Source: an uncultured Lactobacillus sp. (GTDB taxonomy: Bacteria; Bacillota; Bacilli; Lactobacillales; Lactobacillaceae). From it: 64,000 nt of DNA. Location: positions 1-64,000 of the forward strand of contig NZ_CANBCQ010000001.1 in assembly GCF_947367125.1 (NCBI RefSeq), in the 5' to 3' direction. Within the stretch, counting starts at the first letter, position 1. Every line of letters begins with the position of its first letter. The notes below the pieces were generated by a model. It did not search any database, was not told where the DNA came from, and saw only the letters and a program-made list of their open reading frames with translations. Below, in pieces: positions 62,868-64,000 of the stretch. A program made the position numbers and the translations under genes.

Positions 62868-63170
62868 ATGAACATCAAATATCTAAAAACAGAAGTTTTA
62901 GCCGTTTTAGGCTCTAAAGTTTACCCATTATATGTAACAGCAGATGTTGATGAAATTACTGATGACTTGCAATTTTCTCATAGAGAAGACTTCTTAACTT
63001 TTGAAACTGCAATTAAGAAAAGCCATGGTCAAGGTCTCTGGTATCCAGGCTGTGGTGAAGAACCGTTTTGGAGTAACTGGACTGTTAAAAAGAATGCTAT
63101 TAAGTCATATGTGAGCTTACCAGAGCCTAAGGTAAGCGTTGATTATGGCTATGATCCAGAGAGGTTTTAA
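62868..63170 (+). CDS. Phage protein of unknown function (100 aa)
   Basis: Start ATG 62868 is preferred over GTG 62859. A small alpha/beta protein with 'VYPLYVTADVDEITDDLQFS' and 'WYPGCGEEPFWSNWTVKKNA'. It lies between DUF669 and the primase-polymerase in the replication operon. No family recognised. Confidence 0.68.
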   Translation: MNIKYLKTEVLAVLGSKVYPLYVTADVDEITDDLQFSHREDFLTFETAIKKSHGQGLWYPGCGEEPFWSNWTVKKNAIKSYVSLPEPKVSVDYGYDPERF

Positions 63171-63172
63171 AA

Positions 63173-63973
63173 ATGCATCCAAATTTAGTAAATTACGCGC
63201 TTAACTATGCTAGTCACGGTTTTTCAGTAATTCCGATTGGCACAGATAAGCGCCCGTTAATCAAGTTTGCGGATAAGCCGCCCTTGACGGGCGATGAAAT
63301 CAAAAGAATATGGCAAAAATATCCGACAGCTAACATCGCTTTGAAAACAGATAAATTCTTTGTGATTGATGTAGACCGACATGAAGGTGATGGCATGGAG
63401 TCAATCAAGGCTTTAAATCACGATGAATGGTTTAAAGATACACTTATGGAGCGCACCGCACATGATGGTTTTCACTTTTTCTTTACTAAGCCTAAAAATG
63501 TTGCAGTTCAACAAAATATTGGTTTCTTACCTAATGTGGACTTGAAAGCCCACGAAAATAATTATGTTGTTGTTGCTCCATCTGTACTAGGTGATAAATC
63601 TTATCAATGGCTTAACAGCGAGCCAATGAAAGAACCGCCTAAAAAATTACTTGAATTAATTCTTGAAAAGCAAAAAGAAACCATACCTGTTGATGATGAT
63701 TTAAAGGGTGCTTACATTGCTAAAGATAAAACAGCTACAGCACAATTATTTGAAAAAATTATTAATGGTTTAGGTGAAACCGGTGGAAGAAATAATGCTT
63801 TAGCTAGCTTTATGGGTGGCTTATTATTCCGTGGTGTTGATCCTAACAAAGCTTATCAATTAGCTGTTATTGCAAATAACAATACTAAAGACAAGTTAAG
63901 CGATGATGAAGTTTATAAGACATGCGAAAGCATGTTAGACAAAGAATTGAGGCGAAGAAATATAGATGACTAA
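63173..63973 (+). CDS. Bifunctional DNA primase-polymerase (PrimPol type)
   Basis: A 266-aa protein with an N-terminal PrimPol domain: 'ALNYASHGFSVIPIGTDKRP', catalytic acidic 'FFVIDVDRHEGDG' (DxD-like), 'TAHDGFHFFFTKP' and 'VDLKAHENNYVVVAPSV'. A primase C-terminal domain follows ('GETGGRNNALASFMGGLLFR', 'DDEVYKTCESMLDKEL'). It primes and extends on phage DNA. The gene after it starts within its last codons and is probably the partner D5/VirE-type helicase. Confidence 0.9.
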   Translation: MHPNLVNYALNYASHGFSVIPIGTDKRPLIKFADKPPLTGDEIKRIWQKYPTANIALKTDKFFVIDVDRHEGDGMESIKALNHDEWFKDTLMERTAHDGFHFFFTKPKNVAVQQNIGFLPNVDLKAHENNYVVVAPSVLGDKSYQWLNSEPMKEPPKKLLELILEKQKETIPVDDDLKGAYIAKDKTATAQLFEKIINGLGETGGRNNALASFMGGLLFRGVDPNKAYQLAVIANNNTKDKLSDDEVYKTCESMLDKELRRRNIDD

Positions 63974-64000
63974 AATGAAAACTTTGCCAGCTGAAAAAGT
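63966..64000 (+). CDS. Start of the next phage gene (probably replicative helicase), cut by the window
   Basis: ATG 63966 (or 63975) overlaps the primase stop and opens 'MTKMKTLPAEKV', which runs off the edge. In related phages a virulence-associated E / D5-like helicase follows the PrimPol gene; with 11 residues visible this is only inference. Confidence 0.4.
   Translation, partial: MTKMKTLPAEK

Larger units (their letters stand above)
53271..64000. mobile_element. Prophage or phage-derived island, left part
   Basis: From tRNA-Arg rightwards the order is integrase, lysogeny lipoprotein, repressor genes and an ImmA/IrrE-type protease on the minus strand. A divergent operator region follows, then Cro, small early genes and a replication module on the plus strand. 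This is the standard left arm of a siphovirus prophage of lactobacilli. The right end, structural and lysis genes and the second att copy lie outside the window. Two damaged or doubtful genes (helicase, zinc-ribbon protein) suggest possible decay. Confidence 0.9.

Overview
This low-GC window reads as the chromosome of a Lactobacillus of the L. acidophilus/delbrueckii branch, and most like L. helveticus. The reasons are SLAP-type surface domains, a 793-aa PepX, IS3/IS30/ISL3 remnants, and an unusual density of decayed sugar and metabolic genes beside intact peptidase and pyrimidine genes. The species call is inference; the family assignments come from motifs I can read.

Layout. 1-840 is the end of a repeat-rich surface protein. 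922-4936 is a decayed raffinose/melibiose operon: an AraC regulator with a stop, a LacS/RafP-type permease with deletions, an intact GH36 alpha-galactosidase and a broken sucrose phosphorylase. 5114-7684 holds a small alarmone synthetase and a two-component system. 7731-10828 has an MFS exporter with a nearly deleted paralogue, a DUF805 protein, an OsmC protein and a dead aldo/keto reductase. 10874-14883 has two secreted proteins and an APC permease. 14939-17695 has ackA coupled to an FNT channel gene with one in-frame stop, a cre-like palindrome, and a lactate-oxidase remnant. 17826-24932 holds an M20 peptidase, the sdaAB-sdaAA-DUF59 operon, a split matrixin, a ClC protein, a GntR regulator and an SDR. 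24994-34862 is the whole pyrimidine pathway: pyrF-pyrE diverging from pyrD-pyrR-pyrB-pyrC-carA-carB. RNA hairpins resembling PyrR sites precede pyrF, pyrD, pyrR and pyrB.

34921-41020 is an IS graveyard around a YSIRK/LPXTG surface protein. 41155-53113 has a GRP sugar transporter, msrB, a KptA remnant, an AAC(3)-like protein, pepX, small membrane proteins, a HAD phosphatase, an ABC exporter pair behind a leader-peptide/attenuator region, an Spx/ArsC-like protein and an esterase.

53271-64000 is a prophage or phage-derived island beside a tRNA-Arg(TCT) gene. It has an integrase, a lysogeny lipoprotein, two related repressors flanking an ImmA/IrrE-type protease, a divergent operator region, Cro, early small proteins, and a replication module (Gp157, helicase, P-loop ATPase, DUF669, primase-polymerase). 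It continues past the right edge. The helicase has a one-base insertion in its P-loop.

The main new candidates are the seven-codon leader plus attenuator before the ABC pair, the PyrR-like hairpin at the pyrD ribosome site, the run of in-frame TAA stops where glutamine codons would be expected, and several overlooked gene remnants.
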